Positions 1-10,184 of a stretch of DNA of 64,000 nt are shown here, piece by piece (within the stretch, counting starts at the first letter, position 1; every line of letters starts with the position of its first letter). The stretch spans positions 434,001 to 498,000 of the forward strand of contig NZ_JACIDR010000002.1 in NCBI RefSeq assembly GCF_014196425.1. The letters run 5' to 3'. The position numbers and the translations under genes were made by a program. The notes under the pieces were generated by a model that was given only the letters and a program-made list of their open reading frames with translations, was not told where the DNA came from and searched no databases. The DNA is from Hansschlegelia beijingensis. GTDB taxonomy: Bacteria; Pseudomonadota; Alphaproteobacteria; Rhizobiales; Methylopilaceae.

Positions 1-251
1 AACTCGAGCGCATCGAGGTCGAGGGCGCGTCCGGCGGCGGCGCGGTCCGCGTCACCCTGTCCGCGAAGGGCGACCTGCGCAGCGTCAAGATCGAACCCAG
101 CCTGCTGAAGCCCGAAGAGGCCGAAATCCTCGAGGACCTTCTGGTCGCAGCCCATTCGGATGCGCGCGGCAAGGCCGAGGCCGCCGCTCAGGAGAAGATG
201 CAGGGCCTCACCGCCGGTCTTCCGATTCCGCCCGGCATGAAGCTGTTCTGA
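1..251 (+). CDS. ybaB: YbaB/EbfC family nucleoid-associated protein (5' end missing)
   Basis: This is the last 82 codons of a reading frame that enters from the left edge and stops at TGA 249-251. The visible part has the family pattern: a beta region ([17 protein letters not shown]), then GDLRSVKI, a helix with [14 protein letters not shown], and the C-terminal tail [10 protein letters not shown] typical of alphaproteobacterial YbaB. The family forms small DNA-binding dimers. It is nearly always found between dnaX and recR, and recR follows here after 50 bases in the same direction, which supports the call. The start codon and N-terminal helix lie outside the window. Confidence 0.9.
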   Translation, partial: LERIEVEGASGGGAVRVTLSAKGDLRSVKIEPSLLKPEEAEILEDLLVAAHSDARGKAEAAAQEKMQGLTAGLPIPPGMKLF

Positions 252-301
252 GCCCCTCTGTCCCTCCCGAACCTCGCGGGACGGATAAGCCCCTCGCCCT
301 G

Positions 302-907
302 ATGTCCCGCTCCGCCGCCGGCCCCGAGATCGAGCGCCTGATCCAGCTTCTGGGCAAGTTGCCGGGGCTGGGCCCTCGCTCCGCCCGGAGGGCGGCGCTG
401 CACCTGCTCACGCGCAAGGACAAGCTGCTCGCGCCGCTGTCGGACGCGATGCGGCTCGCCTGCGAGCGCGTCACGACCTGCTCGGCGTGCGGCAATGTCG
501 ACACCCAGGATCCGTGCGCGATCTGCCGCGACCCGCGCCGCGACGGGGCGACGATCGTGGTGGTCGAGGACGTCTCGGACCTCTGGGCGCTCGAGCGGTC
601 CGGCGCGGTTTCGGCGCGCTATCATGTGCTCGGCGGCACGCTGTCGCCGCTCGACGGACGGGGACCGGAGGACCTGAATCTCGCGACCCTGCCCGGTCGC
701 GCGGCGGCTCCGGAGGTGCGCGAGGTGATTCTCGCGGTGAACGCCACCGTCGAGGGACAGACCACGGCGCATTACGTCACCGATCTGCTCGCCGGGGCCG
801 ACGTCAAGGTCACCCGGCTCGCCCATGGCGTGCCGGTCGGCGGCGAGCTCGATTACCTGGACGACGGCACGCTGGCGGCCGCGATCCGGAGCCGGACGGC
901 GTTCTGA
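302..907 (+). CDS. recR: Recombination mediator protein RecR
   Basis: The 201-residue protein has the usual RecR length. An N-terminal helix-hairpin-helix (about residues 10-34, [14 protein letters not shown]) is followed by a four-cysteine zinc finger with Cys60, Cys63, Cys72 and Cys75. A Toprim domain begins near residue 84 ([16 protein letters not shown]). RecR works with RecF and RecO to load RecA onto SSB-coated single-stranded DNA during gap repair. It follows ybaB closely and is probably co-transcribed with it. The gene downstream, rmuC, is on the opposite strand and ends 31 bases away. Confidence 0.96.
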   Translation: MSRSAAGPEIERLIQLLGKLPGLGPRSARRAALHLLTRKDKLLAPLSDAMRLACERVTTCSACGNVDTQDPCAICRDPRRDGATIVVVEDVSDLWALERSGAVSARYHVLGGTLSPLDGRGPEDLNLATLPGRAAAPEVREVILAVNATVEGQTTAHYVTDLLAGADVKVTRLAHGVPVGGELDYLDDGTLAAAIRSRTAF

Positions 908-937
908 AGCTGCGAGGCCGCAGAGGCGATCCTCGCG

Positions 938-2116
938 CTATTCCGCCGCCTCTCTCCGGAGCGGGTTCGGCAGGGTTTCGGCGGGCGCAGCGGCGCCCAG
1001 CTCCAGTTGCTCGAGCCGCGCCCCTCGCCGCGAGATTTTCTCGGCCGAGATCGCGATCTGGTCGAGGTCGGCGACCGTCTGCCCAAAATGCCCTTTGAGC
1101 TTCTCGACGCGTTCGCCAATGCGCCTGACGTCGTCGAGCAGGCGGCCGACCTCCGCCTGCAGGAGATGCGCCTGATCGCGCATCGCGGCGTCGCGGGTCA
1201 GCCCCTGCACGACCTGAACGGCCAGCATCAGCAGCGAAGGCGAGACGATCAGCACGCGGGCCCGGTGCGCGCGCCCGACCATGTCCTCGAACCGTTCGGC
1301 GAGCTCCGCGTGGATCTGCTCCGAGGGCACGAAAAGCAGCGCGACGTCCTGGGTTTCCCCCGGCAGGAGATATTTGGCGGCCACGTCCGAGACGTGCTTG
1401 CCGACGTCGCCGCGCACTCGCGCTTCCGCCGCCTTCTGGGCGTCGGGCCCGTCCGCTGAGCGAAGCCGCTCGAAACCTTCGAGCGGGAACTTTGCGTCGA
1501 TCACGAGCGGCCGGTCGTCGCCCGGCAGCCGGATGAGCGCGTCCGGCCTGACGCCGGTCGAGAGCTGAGGCTGGAACGCGTAGGCGGAGGGCGGAAGCGC
1601 GTCCTTCAGGATGGCCTCCATGCGGCCCTGGCCGAAGGCGCCGCGCGCCGGCTTGTTGGCCAGGATCGCCTTGAGGTCCGTCACCTGGCCTGCGAGCGCC
1701 CCGATGCTGGCGCCTGCGGCGTCGATCACCGCGAGCCGGGCCTCCAGCCTCGAAAGCTGTTCGGCCGTGGCCTGGCCGTTCGCCGCAAGTCCGTCTCCGA
1801 CGCGCGCGCCTACGGCGTCCAGCCGTTCGGCGACGCCGCGCGCGAGATCGGCCTGACGCGCGCCGAGGGCCGAGGCGAACGCCTGCAGGCGCCCCATCGC
1901 CTCGGACTGCAGCCGTTCGACTGCGGCGAGCCGTCGGTCGGCCTCCTCGGCCCGGAACGCGGCCTCCCGCGCCTCCGCCCGCCGGGCGGCTCCGGCCCGC
2001 AGCAGAATGATCAGCAGCAGGCACAGCGCGGCCACTGCGGCGGCGGCGAGCCCCGCCAGCGCCTCGCCGGACGACACCGGGCGGCCAGCGACTACGAAGA
2101 GGACCTGTTCAGCCAT
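938..2116 (-). CDS. rmuC: DNA recombination protein RmuC
   Basis: The 392-residue protein opens with a hydrophobic segment (about residues 17-41). An Ala/Arg/Glu-rich coiled-coil stretch of roughly 100 residues follows, then the RmuC nuclease-like domain (about residues 140-360). The conserved stretches RPDALIRLPGDDRPLVIDAKFPLEGFE (shown by its ends RPDALIRL and VIDAKFPLEGFE), DVALLFVPSEQIHAEL and VLIVSPSLLMLAVQ are visible. RmuC limits recombination at inverted repeats in E. coli, and its biochemical activity is still poorly defined. The start is the ATG at 2116. The gene diverges from def, leaving about 100 bases for both promoters. Confidence 0.92.
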   Translation of the reverse strand: MAEQVLFVVAGRPVSSGEALAGLAAAAVAALCLLLIILLRAGAARRAEAREAAFRAEEADRRLAAVERLQSEAMGRLQAFASALGARQADLARGVAERLDAVGARVGDGLAANGQATAEQLSRLEARLAVIDAAGASIGALAGQVTDLKAILANKPARGAFGQGRMEAILKDALPPSAYAFQPQLSTGVRPDALIRLPGDDRPLVIDAKFPLEGFERLRSADGPDAQKAAEARVRGDVGKHVSDVAAKYLLPGETQDVALLFVPSEQIHAELAERFEDMVGRAHRARVLIVSPSLLMLAVQVVQGLTRDAAMRDQAHLLQAEVGRLLDDVRRIGERVEKLKGHFGQTVADLDQIAISAEKISRRGARLEQLELGAAAPAETLPNPLRREAAE

Positions 2117-2217
2117 GTCGGACCTTGAATGCGGAACAAATAATGAACATGTTGACGCGCAGGACGCAAGGCCCTATCGGCGGTCTTCAACCTTCCCGCA
2201 CGCACCCCCGTTGAGAC

Positions 2218-2787
2218 ATGGCAGTCGCGCCGCTCGTTTATCTGCCCGACCCGAAGCTCAGGCTCGTCAGCGCTCCCGTCGAGCGCAGCGACGCCGAGGT
2301 GCGGGCGCTCGTCCAGACCATGTTCGACACGATGTACGATTCGGCCGGGATCGGGCTCGCGGCGATCCAGATCGGCGTGCAGAAGCGCGTGGTGACGATC
2401 GACCTCGCAGGCCAGGACGAGGAGCCGAAGCCGCTCGTGCTGATCAATCCCGAGATCGTCAGGGCCTCGGATGAGCGGCAGGTCTATGACGAGGGCTGCC
2501 TCTCGATCCCGGAGTATTTCGAGGAGGTCGAGCGCCCGGCCCGCGTCACGGTGCGTTATCTCGACGTCGAGGCGAAGCCGCAGGAGCTCGAGGCCGACGG
2601 CCTGCTGGCGGTCTGCGTGCAGCACGAGATCGACCATCTGAACGGCGTGCTGTTCATCGACCACATCTCGCGCCTCAAGCGGGATCGCGTGACCCGCAAG
2701 TTCGAGAAGGCGCGCGCGGTCGGGGAGCTGCCTTCTTTCCCGAAGCGGGAGCGCGACCGGCGCGAGCCGGAGCCCGTCGCGTCCTGA
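2218..2787 (+). CDS. def: Peptide deformylase
   Basis: The 189-residue metalloenzyme removes the formyl group from the N-terminal methionine of new proteins. All three family motifs are intact: GIGLAAIQ (residues 44-51), EGCLS (92-96, with the metal-binding cysteine) and QHEIDH (135-140, with two histidines and the catalytic glutamate). Its partner methionyl-tRNA formyltransferase starts 19 bases downstream, and truA follows. The def-fmt-truA order is common in alphaproteobacteria and suggests one operon. Confidence 0.97.
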   Translation: MAVAPLVYLPDPKLRLVSAPVERSDAEVRALVQTMFDTMYDSAGIGLAAIQIGVQKRVVTIDLAGQDEEPKPLVLINPEIVRASDERQVYDEGCLSIPEYFEEVERPARVTVRYLDVEAKPQELEADGLLAVCVQHEIDHLNGVLFIDHISRLKRDRVTRKFEKARAVGELPSFPKRERDRREPEPVAS

Positions 2788-2806
2788 GCGGTCGGGGCGC
2801 GCAGGG

Positions 2807-3742
2807 ATGACGCTGCGTCTCGTCTTCATGGGGACGCCGGACTTCGCCGTCCCGACGCTGTCGGAACTCGTCGGCCAGGGACACGAGATCGCGGCCGTCT
2901 ACACGCGGGCGCCGAAGGCCGCAGGCCGCCGCGGCATGGAGCTCACCAAGACTCCCGTCCACCTGTTCGCCGAGAGCTGCGGTCTCCCGGTCCACACGCC
3001 GCGGACGCTGCGCGAGGAGGACACGCTCGACGTCTTCTCAGCGCACCAAGCGGACGCGGCCGTGGTGGTCGCCTACGGGCTGATCCTGCCGAAGGCGGCG
3101 CTCGAAGCGCCGCGGCTCGGCTGCCTGAATCTGCACGCCTCCCTGCTGCCGCGCTGGCGCGGCGCTGCGCCGATCCAGCGGGCTGTCATGGCCGGGGACA
3201 CGGAGACGGGCGTGATGGTGATGCGCATGGAGGAAGGGCTGGACACCGGGCCTGTCGCGGCTGCGGAGCGCCTTCCGATCGGACCGGACGAAACGGCCGG
3301 AGAACTGCACGACCGGCTCAGCCGGCTCGGCGCCGACCTGATGGGGCGCGCCGTCGGCGCGCTGGAGCGCGGCGGGCTCGCCTTTCAACCGCAGGACCAG
3401 GACGGCGTCACCTACGCGGCGAAGATCGAGAAGGCGGAGGCCCGGATCGACTGGAGCCGCCCGGCCAGCGTGGTCCATAACCAGATCCGCGGGCTTTCGC
3501 CGTTCCCGGGCGCGTGGTTCGAGGCGCCGGGACCGCGCGGCCCGGAGCGGGTGAAGGTTTTGCGCGCAACGCGCGCGGAAGGCTCAGGCCAACCGGGCGA
3601 GCTCATCGACGACCGGCTGACCGTGGCCTGCGGGGAGGGCGCGGTGCGGCTTCTGCTGCTGCAACGCGCCGGCAAGGCCCCCGTGGACGCAGGCGCGTTC
3701 CTGAACGGCGCGCGTCTCGGGCCGGGCGCACGGCTCGGCTGA
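2807..3742 (+). CDS. fmt: Methionyl-tRNA formyltransferase
   Basis: The 311-residue enzyme transfers a formyl group from 10-formyl-THF to initiator Met-tRNA. The N-terminal Rossmann-like domain begins [15 protein letters not shown]. The catalytic triad is visible as Asn108 and His110 in [17 protein letters not shown] and Asp146 in [11 protein letters not shown]-terminal OB-like tRNA-binding domain follows residue 210 ([26 protein letters not shown], shown by its ends ARIDW and GLSPFPGAW). The length is normal. It lies between def and truA, four bases before truA. Confidence 0.96.
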   Translation: MTLRLVFMGTPDFAVPTLSELVGQGHEIAAVYTRAPKAAGRRGMELTKTPVHLFAESCGLPVHTPRTLREEDTLDVFSAHQADAAVVVAYGLILPKAALEAPRLGCLNLHASLLPRWRGAAPIQRAVMAGDTETGVMVMRMEEGLDTGPVAAAERLPIGPDETAGELHDRLSRLGADLMGRAVGALERGGLAFQPQDQDGVTYAAKIEKAEARIDWSRPASVVHNQIRGLSPFPGAWFEAPGPRGPERVKVLRATRAEGSGQPGELIDDRLTVACGEGAVRLLLLQRAGKAPVDAGAFLNGARLGPGARLG

Positions 3743-3746
3743 CGCG

Positions 3747-4511
3747 ATGCCGCGCTACCGCATGGTCATCGAATATGACGGACGCCCGTTCGTCGGATGG
3801 CAGCGTCAGGCGAACGGCCTCTCCGTGCAAGGCGCGCTGGAAGCGGCGATCGCGGCGTTCACGCATGAGACCGTGACCGTAAAAGGCGCCGGCCGCACCG
3901 ATGCGGGCGTTCATGCCTCGGGCCAGGTGGCGCATGTCGATCTCGCCCGTGACGTGCGCCCGGACGTGCTGCGGGACGCCGCCAATGCGCATCTTCGCCC
4001 GCACCCGGTGGCGGTGCTCGAGGCGTCCGCCGTCCCTGAGGCGTTCGACGCCCGCTTCTCGGCGATCCGCCGGCATTACGTCTATCGCATCGTGGATCGC
4101 AGGCCGCCGCTCGCGCTCGATCTCGGGCGCGCCTGGCGGGTCCCGAAGCGGCTCGACGTCGCCGCGATGGACGCCGCGGCCAAGAGGCTTCTCGGCCGTC
4201 ACGACTTCACGACCTTCCGATCGGCGGCCTGCCAGGCCTCGAGCCCGCTGCGAACCCTCGACCGGCTCGACGTGGAGCGCTCGGGCGACGCCGTGCTGAT
4301 CAGCACCAACGCGCGCTCGTTCTTGCACAATCAGGTGCGGTCGATGGCGGGTTCTCTGGTCCAGGTCGGGCTTGGCCGCTGGAGCGCCGACGACCTGGCG
4401 ACCGCGCTCGCCCGGGCGGACCGCTCCGCCTGCGGCCCCGTCGCGCCGCCCGACGGGCTGACGCTCGTGCAGGTCGATTATCCGGATGCGGGTGAGGCTT
4501 CCCCGACCTAG
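3747..4511 (+). CDS. truA: tRNA pseudouridine(38-40) synthase TruA
   Basis: The 254-residue protein modifies uridines 38-40 in the anticodon stem-loop of tRNAs. The catalytic aspartate is Asp52 in [15 protein letters not shown]. The start [21 protein letters not shown] is typical of the family. The later motifs [13 protein letters not shown] and [17 protein letters not shown] are intact. It is the last gene of the def-fmt-truA operon. Its 3' end overlaps the end of the convergent ialB gene by four bases. Confidence 0.96.
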   Translation: MPRYRMVIEYDGRPFVGWQRQANGLSVQGALEAAIAAFTHETVTVKGAGRTDAGVHASGQVAHVDLARDVRPDVLRDAANAHLRPHPVAVLEASAVPEAFDARFSAIRRHYVYRIVDRRPPLALDLGRAWRVPKRLDVAAMDAAAKRLLGRHDFTTFRSAACQASSPLRTLDRLDVERSGDAVLISTNARSFLHNQVRSMAGSLVQVGLGRWSADDLATALARADRSACGPVAPPDGLTLVQVDYPDAGEASPT

Positions 4512-5068
4512 CGCGCCTTGAGCGCCGTCGGCCGGCACTCCGCGTTGATCTTGTCGAGAGCCGCCGAGATGCCCGCCAGCGAGTAGCTCTGCGTCGCCTG
4601 CCGCCCGCGCGCCGGAACCGCCTTCACGGTCATGTCCTTGCGGCCCTCGCGCATGGCTTTCACCAGCGCCTGCTGCTCCTCGTTCGAGCTCATGAAGGCG
4701 CCGTCGCCGCGCACGAACAGCGTGAACTTCGCGTCGTCGACGTCGAGCTCCACCTGGCTGTCGGGCTTCAGCGCGAAGCCGGGCATCACGCTGACCTCGT
4801 TGACTACGCCGTCCTGCGGGCGGTTCGAGATGAAGAAGTACGCGCCGGCGGGCGGATTGGCCGATCTGCGCCGGCCTTTTTCGGGCGTGGCGAGCGCGTA
4901 GCAGACCTTGCCGCCCTTCACGGGCGCCGCGTAGGCGTTCCAGTCCTTGAATTCACCGAGCAGCGTCGGCTGAACGCCGGCTGGCGCGCCCTGAGCCAGG
5001 GCGCCGCCGACGCCGCAGACGGCCAGGCCAGCGGCGAGCAGGAGAGCAGGACGGAGGCGGTCTGTCAT
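4508..5068 (-). CDS. Invasion-associated locus B (IalB) family protein
   Basis: The 186-residue protein is secreted. A signal peptide (about residues 1-25, ending ALAQGA) precedes the IalB domain. Family features include [23 protein letters not shown], shown in part as FKDWNAYA and KVCYALATP, then [20 protein letters not shown] and a C-terminal Cys in INAECRP that may pair with the first Cys. The family is named from a Bartonella factor but is widespread in free-living Hyphomicrobiales. Its role there is not settled, so no pathogenic function is implied. It converges on truA with a four-base overlap. Confidence 0.88.
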   Translation of the reverse strand: MTDRLRPALLLAAGLAVCGVGGALAQGAPAGVQPTLLGEFKDWNAYAAPVKGGKVCYALATPEKGRRRSANPPAGAYFFISNRPQDGVVNEVSVMPGFALKPDSQVELDVDDAKFTLFVRGDGAFMSSNEEQQALVKAMREGRKDMTVKAVPARGRQATQSYSLAGISAALDKINAECRPTALKAR

Positions 5069-5476
5069 GGCGTCGCTTTCGTTTCAGGCGCCCGGCGCGC
5101 TAGGCCGCCGGGGCATTGAAGAGTGGGCGCGCTGCGAAGGCGCATTCGGCGCTGAAGCCCCATGTCGCGCATGAGATTACGTCGAAAAGTTTAGAAAATT
5201 CGACCATGCGGCGCAGGTTAGCCTCGGCGAAAAGGTCGTGCTTTAGTGCCGCTCCGCAGAGCGTCCGGCGCTGGAGGACGGTTTCGCGAAGCCGTGATGG
5301 TCGGCCCGCTTCTCCGAGATAGGGCAGGAGGCGACGCCGGCTGCGGCGGGAGGCCGACACCGCCGAGGAGGCGATCGGGTCCTGCACGGATCACGAAGTG
5401 CCGGCGTCGCGTCCCGGCGCTTGCGCCGGAAGCCTGAACTCGGCGGCCTTCCCGCCCCCTGTCTGAAGGATCACCC
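5069..5476. other. Intergenic region, AT-rich in its middle
   Basis: About 400 bases without a convincing gene separate ialB from the oxidoreductase. Bases 5165-5245 are much richer in A+T than the rest of the window. They contain an inverted repeat with arms GTCGAA (5181-5186) and TTCGAC (5199-5204), flanked further out by CGCATG (5169-5174) and CATGCG (5205-5210). TTTAGAAAATTC in the loop resembles half of the Irr-type ICE motif, but the other half fits poorly. A 95-codon frame on the minus strand (5100-5387) has no recognisable domain and an odd Ser/Arg-rich composition, and I do not call it a gene. Confidence 0.5.
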
Positions 5477-6451
5477 GTGAAAGCCGTCGCCTGCGTCGAA
5501 CTCGGTCCGCCTGAGCGTCTCCAACTGGTCGAGTTGCCGGACCCGGAGCCCGGCCCAGACGAGGTGGTGATCGACGTCGCCTACGCGGCGCTGAATTTCT
5601 TCGACACCCTGATCATCCAGGGCAAGTACCAGACGAAGCCGACGCTGCCATTCTCGCCTGGAGGCGAGGTTTCGGGCTGGATCTCCGCGGTCGGCTCCAG
5701 GGTCGAGGGACTGGTCGTCGGAGACCGCGTCGCGGGCTATCTGGGCTATGGCGGCTGCCGCGAGAAGGTCGTGGCGCGTCCCGAGGCGCTGACGCTGGTG
5801 CCCGAGGAGCTCGATCTCGACCGGGCCGCCGGGCTTATCATCGCCTATGGAACGACGCTGCATGCGCTTGCGGATCGCGGCGAGCTTCGGCCGGGCGAGA
5901 CGCTGGCGGTGCTGGGCGCGAGCGGCGGGGTCGGGCTCGCGGCGGTCGAGATCGGCAAGCTCCTCGGCGCGCGGGTCATCGCCTGCGCCTCGTCAGCCGA
6001 CAGGCTGGCCTTCGCGCGCGAACGCGGCGCCGACGAGACCATCGATTACGCGTCCGAGGACCTGAAGACGCGGCTGAAGGAACTGACCGGAGGCGCGGGC
6101 GCGGACGTGGTCTACGATCCGGTCGGCGGCGCGTTCACCGAGCAGGCGGTTCGCGCGCTCGCGTGGCGGGGACGTCTGCTGGTGATCGGTTTCGCCGCCG
6201 GCGACATACCCAGACTGCCGCTCAACCTGCCGATGCTGAAAGGCGCCGACATTCGCGGCGTGTTCTGGAGCGAGCACGCGCGGCGGGAGCCGCAGGCGCA
6301 CGCGGCCGAACTCGCGCGGCTGTTCGACTGGGCGGTCGACGATCAGATTTCCGCCCATGTCGACGCCGTGCTGCCGCTAGCCGAGACGCCCGAGGCGATC
6401 GCTCGCATCGCGAGGCGCGAGGCGCGCGGCAAGATCCTGGTCAGGCCGTGA
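5477..6451 (+). CDS. NADPH:quinone oxidoreductase / zinc-independent alcohol dehydrogenase family protein
   Basis: The 324-residue medium-chain dehydrogenase has a GroES-like N-terminal half and a Rossmann half with GASGGVG at residues 147-153. It lacks the cysteines of the structural zinc lobe, which points to the quinone oxidoreductase (QOR) branch. The conserved GGCREKVVA, YGTTLHAL and YDPVGGAFTEQAVRAL stretches agree. The physiological substrate cannot be told. The start is the GTG at 5477, with GAAGGA just upstream as ribosome-binding site. It converges on the TlpA gene four bases after its stop. Confidence 0.87.
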   Translation: MKAVACVELGPPERLQLVELPDPEPGPDEVVIDVAYAALNFFDTLIIQGKYQTKPTLPFSPGGEVSGWISAVGSRVEGLVVGDRVAGYLGYGGCREKVVARPEALTLVPEELDLDRAAGLIIAYGTTLHALADRGELRPGETLAVLGASGGVGLAAVEIGKLLGARVIACASSADRLAFARERGADETIDYASEDLKTRLKELTGGAGADVVYDPVGGAFTEQAVRALAWRGRLLVIGFAAGDIPRLPLNLPMLKGADIRGVFWSEHARREPQAHAAELARLFDWAVDDQISAHVDAVLPLAETPEAIARIARREARGKILVRP

Positions 6452-6455
6452 GGAG

Positions 6456-7100
6456 CTACCTGCCGAGCGCGGCGTCGATGAGCTTCATTCCCTCGGCGCT
6501 CGCCCATTCGGCGGGACCCGGCAGATAGGCGATCTCGCAACCGGAACGGTCGAGGATCAGGGTGGTGGGAAGGCCGCTGCCGCGCCCGACCGATTTCATC
6601 GTCTGAAGCATCTTGCCCGAGGGGTCGGCGTAGAGCGGCAGGTTTTGCGCCCCGATCTCCTTGAGGAAGGCCTTGGGCTTGTCCGCAGAACCGAGGTCGA
6701 AAGACACCGGCACGACGGCGAAGTCCGCCCCGCCTTTCTGCTGCTCGAGCGCGTCCAGAGCCGGCATTTCGCGGCGGCACGGCGCGCACCAGGTCGCCCA
6801 GAGGTTCAGCAGCACGATCTTGCCTCGGAACCGGTCAAGGCCCACATCCGCGCCGTTCTCGTCCTTGAATGACACCGCGGGCAACGGCCGCGGAGCGGAG
6901 GGCGTCACCACTCCCGCGAGTTCACCGACCGCGGCGGCGCGGATCGCCGCCAGCGTCTCGGGCCGCGCTTCGCAGGCCGCGGCCTTGTCCCGGCCGCCGA
7001 TCCCGTATAGGGCGAACGCGCCTGCTCCAAGAGCGAGAACGACCGCGACTGCGCCCCAGCGGGCAGAGGAGCGGCGCGGGCGGACCGGCGGTTCGGACAT
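6456..7100 (-). CDS. tlpA: TlpA-family thiol:disulfide reductase, membrane-anchored
   Basis: The 214-residue protein has an N-terminal membrane anchor (about residues 14-34) and a periplasmic thioredoxin-fold domain with the active site WCAPC at residues 104-108 (cysteines 105 and 108). The later cis-proline motif [12 protein letters not shown] is intact. TlpA proteins keep periplasmic cysteines reduced and serve cytochrome oxidase and cytochrome c assembly in related bacteria. I chose ATG 7100 (MSEPPVR) over an upstream TTG at 7109. It diverges from argH with a 54-base gap. In several alphaproteobacteria tlpA is the neighbour of argH, as here. Confidence 0.9.
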   Translation of the reverse strand: MSEPPVRPRRSSARWGAVAVVLALGAGAFALYGIGGRDKAAACEARPETLAAIRAAAVGELAGVVTPSAPRPLPAVSFKDENGADVGLDRFRGKIVLLNLWATWCAPCRREMPALDALEQQKGGADFAVVPVSFDLGSADKPKAFLKEIGAQNLPLYADPSGKMLQTMKSVGRGSGLPTTLILDRSGCEIAYLPGPAEWASAEGMKLIDAALGR

Positions 7101-7154
7101 AGGCTTCAACCTCGATCGGCGCGGCGCCGGAGCCGGCCAGGAACGCGACAGACA

Positions 7155-8564
7155 ATGAGCAACGCGATGTGGGGCGGCCGTTTCGCCGAGGGGCCGGATG
7201 CGGTCCTCGAGGCGATCAACGCGTCGATCGATTTCGACCGCCGTTTCTATGCCCAGGACATCCGCGGCTCAAAGGCTCACGTCGCCATGCTCGCCGCGAC
7301 CGGCGTGGTTTCTCAGGAGGACGCCGCCGCGATCGCCGAGGGTCTGGACCAGGTATTGGGCGAGATCGAGAGCGGCCGCTTCACCTTCTCGCGAGCCCTC
7401 GAAGACATCCATATGAATGTCGAGAGCCGGCTGGCCGAGATCGTCGGCCCGGCGGCGGGGCGGTTGCACACCGCGCGCTCCCGCAACGACCAGGTGGCGA
7501 CCGACTTCCGCCTGTTCGTCCGCGACGCGCTCGACGCGCTCGGCTTATCCCTGCTGCGGCTGCAGCAGGCGCTGGTCGAGAAGGCGGAGAAGCACGCCGG
7601 CGACGTCATGCCGGGCTTCACCCATCTGCAGAGCGCGCAGCCGGTGACGTTCGGTCACCACCTGCTGGCCTATGTCGAGATGATCGGCCGCGACCGAGGC
7701 CGGCTTGCGGACGCCCGCAAGCGCCTCAACGAGTCGCCGCTCGGCTCCGCCGCGCTGGCGGGCACCTCCTTCCCGATCGATCGCGAGATGACCGCGAAGG
7801 CGCTCGGTTTCGACCGCCCGACCGCGAATTCGCTCGACGCGGTCGCCGACCGCGATTTCGCGCTGGAGACGCTGGCCGCCGCCTCGATCTGCGCCGGCCA
7901 CCTGTCGCGCTTCGCGGAGGAGATCGTGCTGTGGTCGACGCCGCAGTTCGGCTTCATCCGCCTGTCCGACCGGTTCTCCACCGGTTCGTCCATCATGCCG
8001 CAGAAGCGCAATCCGGATGCGGCCGAGCTCGTTCGCGGCAAGACCGGCCGCGTAGTCGGCGCGCTCGTGGGACTGCTCACGGTCATGAAGGGTCTGCCGC
8101 TCGCCTATTCGAAGGATATGCAGGAGGACAAGGAGGGCCTGTTCGATGCGCTCGACACGCTCGACCTCTGCATCGCGGCGACCGCCGGCATGGTGACGGA
8201 CATGACGCCCGACGTGGCCGCCATGCGGCGCGCCGCGGGCGCAGGCTACGCCACTGCGACCGACCTGGCGGACTGGCTGGTGCGGGCGCTCGGCATGCCG
8301 TTCCGCGAGGCGCATCACGTCACCGGCCGGGTGGTCGCGGCCGCCGCCGAACGCAAGGTCGCCCTGGAGAAGCTGCCGCTCGAGGTCATGCAGGAGATCG
8401 AGCCGCGGATCACCGAGGAGGTGTTCGGCGTGCTCGGGGTCAGGAATTCGGTGCGCAGCCGCACCAGCTACGGCGGCACCGCGCCGGCGAATGTCCGCCG
8501 TCAGGCGGCGCGCTGGCGCCGCACGCTTGCGAAACAGCTCTCCGGGCTGGAAAAGAAGGCGTAG
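7155..8564 (+). CDS. argH: Argininosuccinate lyase
   Basis: The 469-residue enzyme performs the last step of arginine synthesis, splitting argininosuccinate into arginine and fumarate. The general acid His157 lies in [10 protein letters not shown]. The catalytic Ser279 lies in the signature [28 protein letters not shown] and the N-terminal start MWGGRF are also typical. The partner enzyme ArgG is encoded far away at 56-57 kb. The gene leads a likely operon with the small lipoprotein and lysA, with short gaps of 21 and 19 bases. Confidence 0.97.
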   Translation: MSNAMWGGRFAEGPDAVLEAINASIDFDRRFYAQDIRGSKAHVAMLAATGVVSQEDAAAIAEGLDQVLGEIESGRFTFSRALEDIHMNVESRLAEIVGPAAGRLHTARSRNDQVATDFRLFVRDALDALGLSLLRLQQALVEKAEKHAGDVMPGFTHLQSAQPVTFGHHLLAYVEMIGRDRGRLADARKRLNESPLGSAALAGTSFPIDREMTAKALGFDRPTANSLDAVADRDFALETLAAASICAGHLSRFAEEIVLWSTPQFGFIRLSDRFSTGSSIMPQKRNPDAAELVRGKTGRVVGALVGLLTVMKGLPLAYSKDMQEDKEGLFDALDTLDLCIAATAGMVTDMTPDVAAMRRAAGAGYATATDLADWLVRALGMPFREAHHVTGRVVAAAAERKVALEKLPLEVMQEIEPRITEEVFGVLGVRNSVRSRTSYGGTAPANVRRQAARWRRTLAKQLSGLEKKA

Positions 8565-8585
8565 CGTTCGCGCGCTGAAGGCTGC

Positions 8586-8801
8586 GTGAAGCGCGTAAGG
8601 GGGAAAGCCTTGCCGAGCCGCACCATAGCTGTCGCCGCCGCGCTGGCCGCCGCGCTGGCGCTTTCCGCCTGCGGCAAGAAGGGCGATCCGGAGTTTCCGC
8701 CTGGAACGCAGTTCGAGACCGTCCCGAACGCGCAGGGGAAACTCGAGAAGCGCCCGAAGAAGCCGCAGCGGCCTTTCGCCCTCGACGGCCTGCTGAACTG
8801 A
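8586..8801 (+). CDS. lptM: Small lipoprotein of the LptM type
   Basis: This 71-residue protein has a signal sequence ending in the lipobox LSAC (Cys29), followed directly by GKKGDPEFPPG. That hydrophobic-LSAC-GKKGxPxxP layout is the hallmark of LptM (formerly YifL), which helps oxidative maturation of the LptD-LptE lipopolysaccharide translocon in E. coli. The position between argH and lysA is conserved in Hyphomicrobiales. The start could be the GTG at 8586 or the TTG at 8610, which has a strong AAGGGGG six bases upstream and would give 63 residues with a cleaner signal peptide. Confidence 0.82.
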   Translation: MKRVRGKALPSRTIAVAAALAAALALSACGKKGDPEFPPGTQFETVPNAQGKLEKRPKKPQRPFALDGLLN

Positions 8802-8820
8802 TCGCCGGACGGCCGACCGA

Positions 8821-10089
8821 ATGCATCATTTCGACTATCAGGACGGCGCGCTCAGCGCCGAAGGCGTGCCGCTCGCGCGTATCGCCGAAGAGGCCGGCAC
8901 GCCGACCTATGTCTATTCGACCGCGACCCTGACCCGACACGTTCGGGTTTTCGACGAGGCGTTCGCAGGGGTCGACCACCTCGTCTGCTACGCCGTGAAG
9001 GCGAACTCCAATCAGGCGGTGCTGACCACCATTGCGCGCCTCGGGGCCGGCATGGACGTGGTCTCGGGCGGCGAACTCACCCGCGCCCTTCGGGCCGGCG
9101 CGCCCGCAGACCGGATCACCTTCTCGGGCGTCGGCAAGACGGCGGAGGAGCTCGCGGCCGCGCTCGACGCCGGCATCCTCTGCTTCAACGTCGAGAGCGA
9201 GCCCGAATTGCGGCTGCTGTCGCAGATCGCCGAGCAGAAGGGCGTCCGGGCTCCCGTGGCGCTGCGCGTGAATCCGGACGTCGACGCCAAGAGCCACGCC
9301 AAGATCTCCACGGGATCGGCGGAGACCAAGTTCGGCGTTCCGATCGACGTCGCCCGCAGGGTCTACGCCGAGGCGGCGGCGATGCGGGGCGTGACGGTCG
9401 CGGGCGTCGACATGCATATCGGCAGCCAGATCACCGACCTCGAGCCGTTCGAGAAGGCGATCGCGCGGCTCGTAGCTTTCGTGGGCGAGCTCCGGTCCGA
9501 CGGTCACGCGATCCATCACGTGGATTTGGGCGGCGGCCTGGGCATTCCCTACCGCCTCAGCAACGAGCCGCCGCCGCTGCCGGCGGCCTATGCGGAGATG
9601 GTGAAGCGGCTTACGGCCGGAATCGACGCCAAGCTCATTTTCGAGCCGGGCCGGCTGATCGTCGGCAATGCGGGGATCCTGCTCACTCGCGTGATCTACG
9701 TGAAGCAGGGCGCGCAGAAGACCTTCGTGATCGTCGACGCGGGCATGAACGACCTGATCCGGCCGACGCTGTACGAAGCCCATCATGAGATTTGGCCGGT
9801 CTCCGAGGCTGCTCCCGACGCCCCGCGCGCGCGCGTCGACGTGGTGGGACCCGTCTGCGAGACGGGCGACTATCTCGCCCTCGACCGCGAGATGCCGCTG
9901 CCGAAGCCGGGCGACCTGCTGGCGGTGATGACGGCGGGGGCCTACGGCTCCGTCCAGGCGTCGACCTACAATTCGCGCCCTCTGGTGGCGGAAACGCTCG
10001 TCGACGGGGCGAATTACGCGCTGATCCGGCCGCGCCCCTCGGTCGAGGATCTGATCGCCTTGGACCGCGTGCCCGACTGGCTCGCCTGA
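8821..10089 (+). CDS. lysA: Diaminopimelate decarboxylase
   Basis: The 422-residue PLP enzyme converts meso-diaminopimelate to lysine. The PLP lysine is Lys60 in CYAVKANSN. The barrel glycine loop is HVDLGGGLGIPY, and FEPGRLIVGNAG and the catalytic cysteine motif GPVCETGDY from the partner subunit are all present. The length is standard for the family. It is the third gene of the argH-lptM-lysA run. Confidence 0.97.
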   Translation: MHHFDYQDGALSAEGVPLARIAEEAGTPTYVYSTATLTRHVRVFDEAFAGVDHLVCYAVKANSNQAVLTTIARLGAGMDVVSGGELTRALRAGAPADRITFSGVGKTAEELAAALDAGILCFNVESEPELRLLSQIAEQKGVRAPVALRVNPDVDAKSHAKISTGSAETKFGVPIDVARRVYAEAAAMRGVTVAGVDMHIGSQITDLEPFEKAIARLVAFVGELRSDGHAIHHVDLGGGLGIPYRLSNEPPPLPAAYAEMVKRLTAGIDAKLIFEPGRLIVGNAGILLTRVIYVKQGAQKTFVIVDAGMNDLIRPTLYEAHHEIWPVSEAAPDAPRARVDVVGPVCETGDYLALDREMPLPKPGDLLAVMTAGAYGSVQASTYNSRPLVAETLVDGANYALIRPRPSVEDLIALDRVPDWLA

Positions 10090-10184
10090 CCGGCGGCGCC
10101 CGGCCAGGGCGCCAGTGGTGGCCGCCCGACGGTCCGTGTTAATGTCTCCTCGGGGCGTTCTCGGCGGGGGTCGGAGACCGGCGA

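Noticed and set aside
5187-5204. Irr (ICE) box upstream of ialB
   Set aside because: Only one half-site resembles the consensus and the spacing is off by one, so the assignment is not supported.
5100-5387. 95-codon minus-strand frame in the ialB-oxidoreductase gap
   Set aside because: No domain, no clear ribosome-binding site, and a composition unlike neighbouring genes. The region looks regulatory or degenerate.
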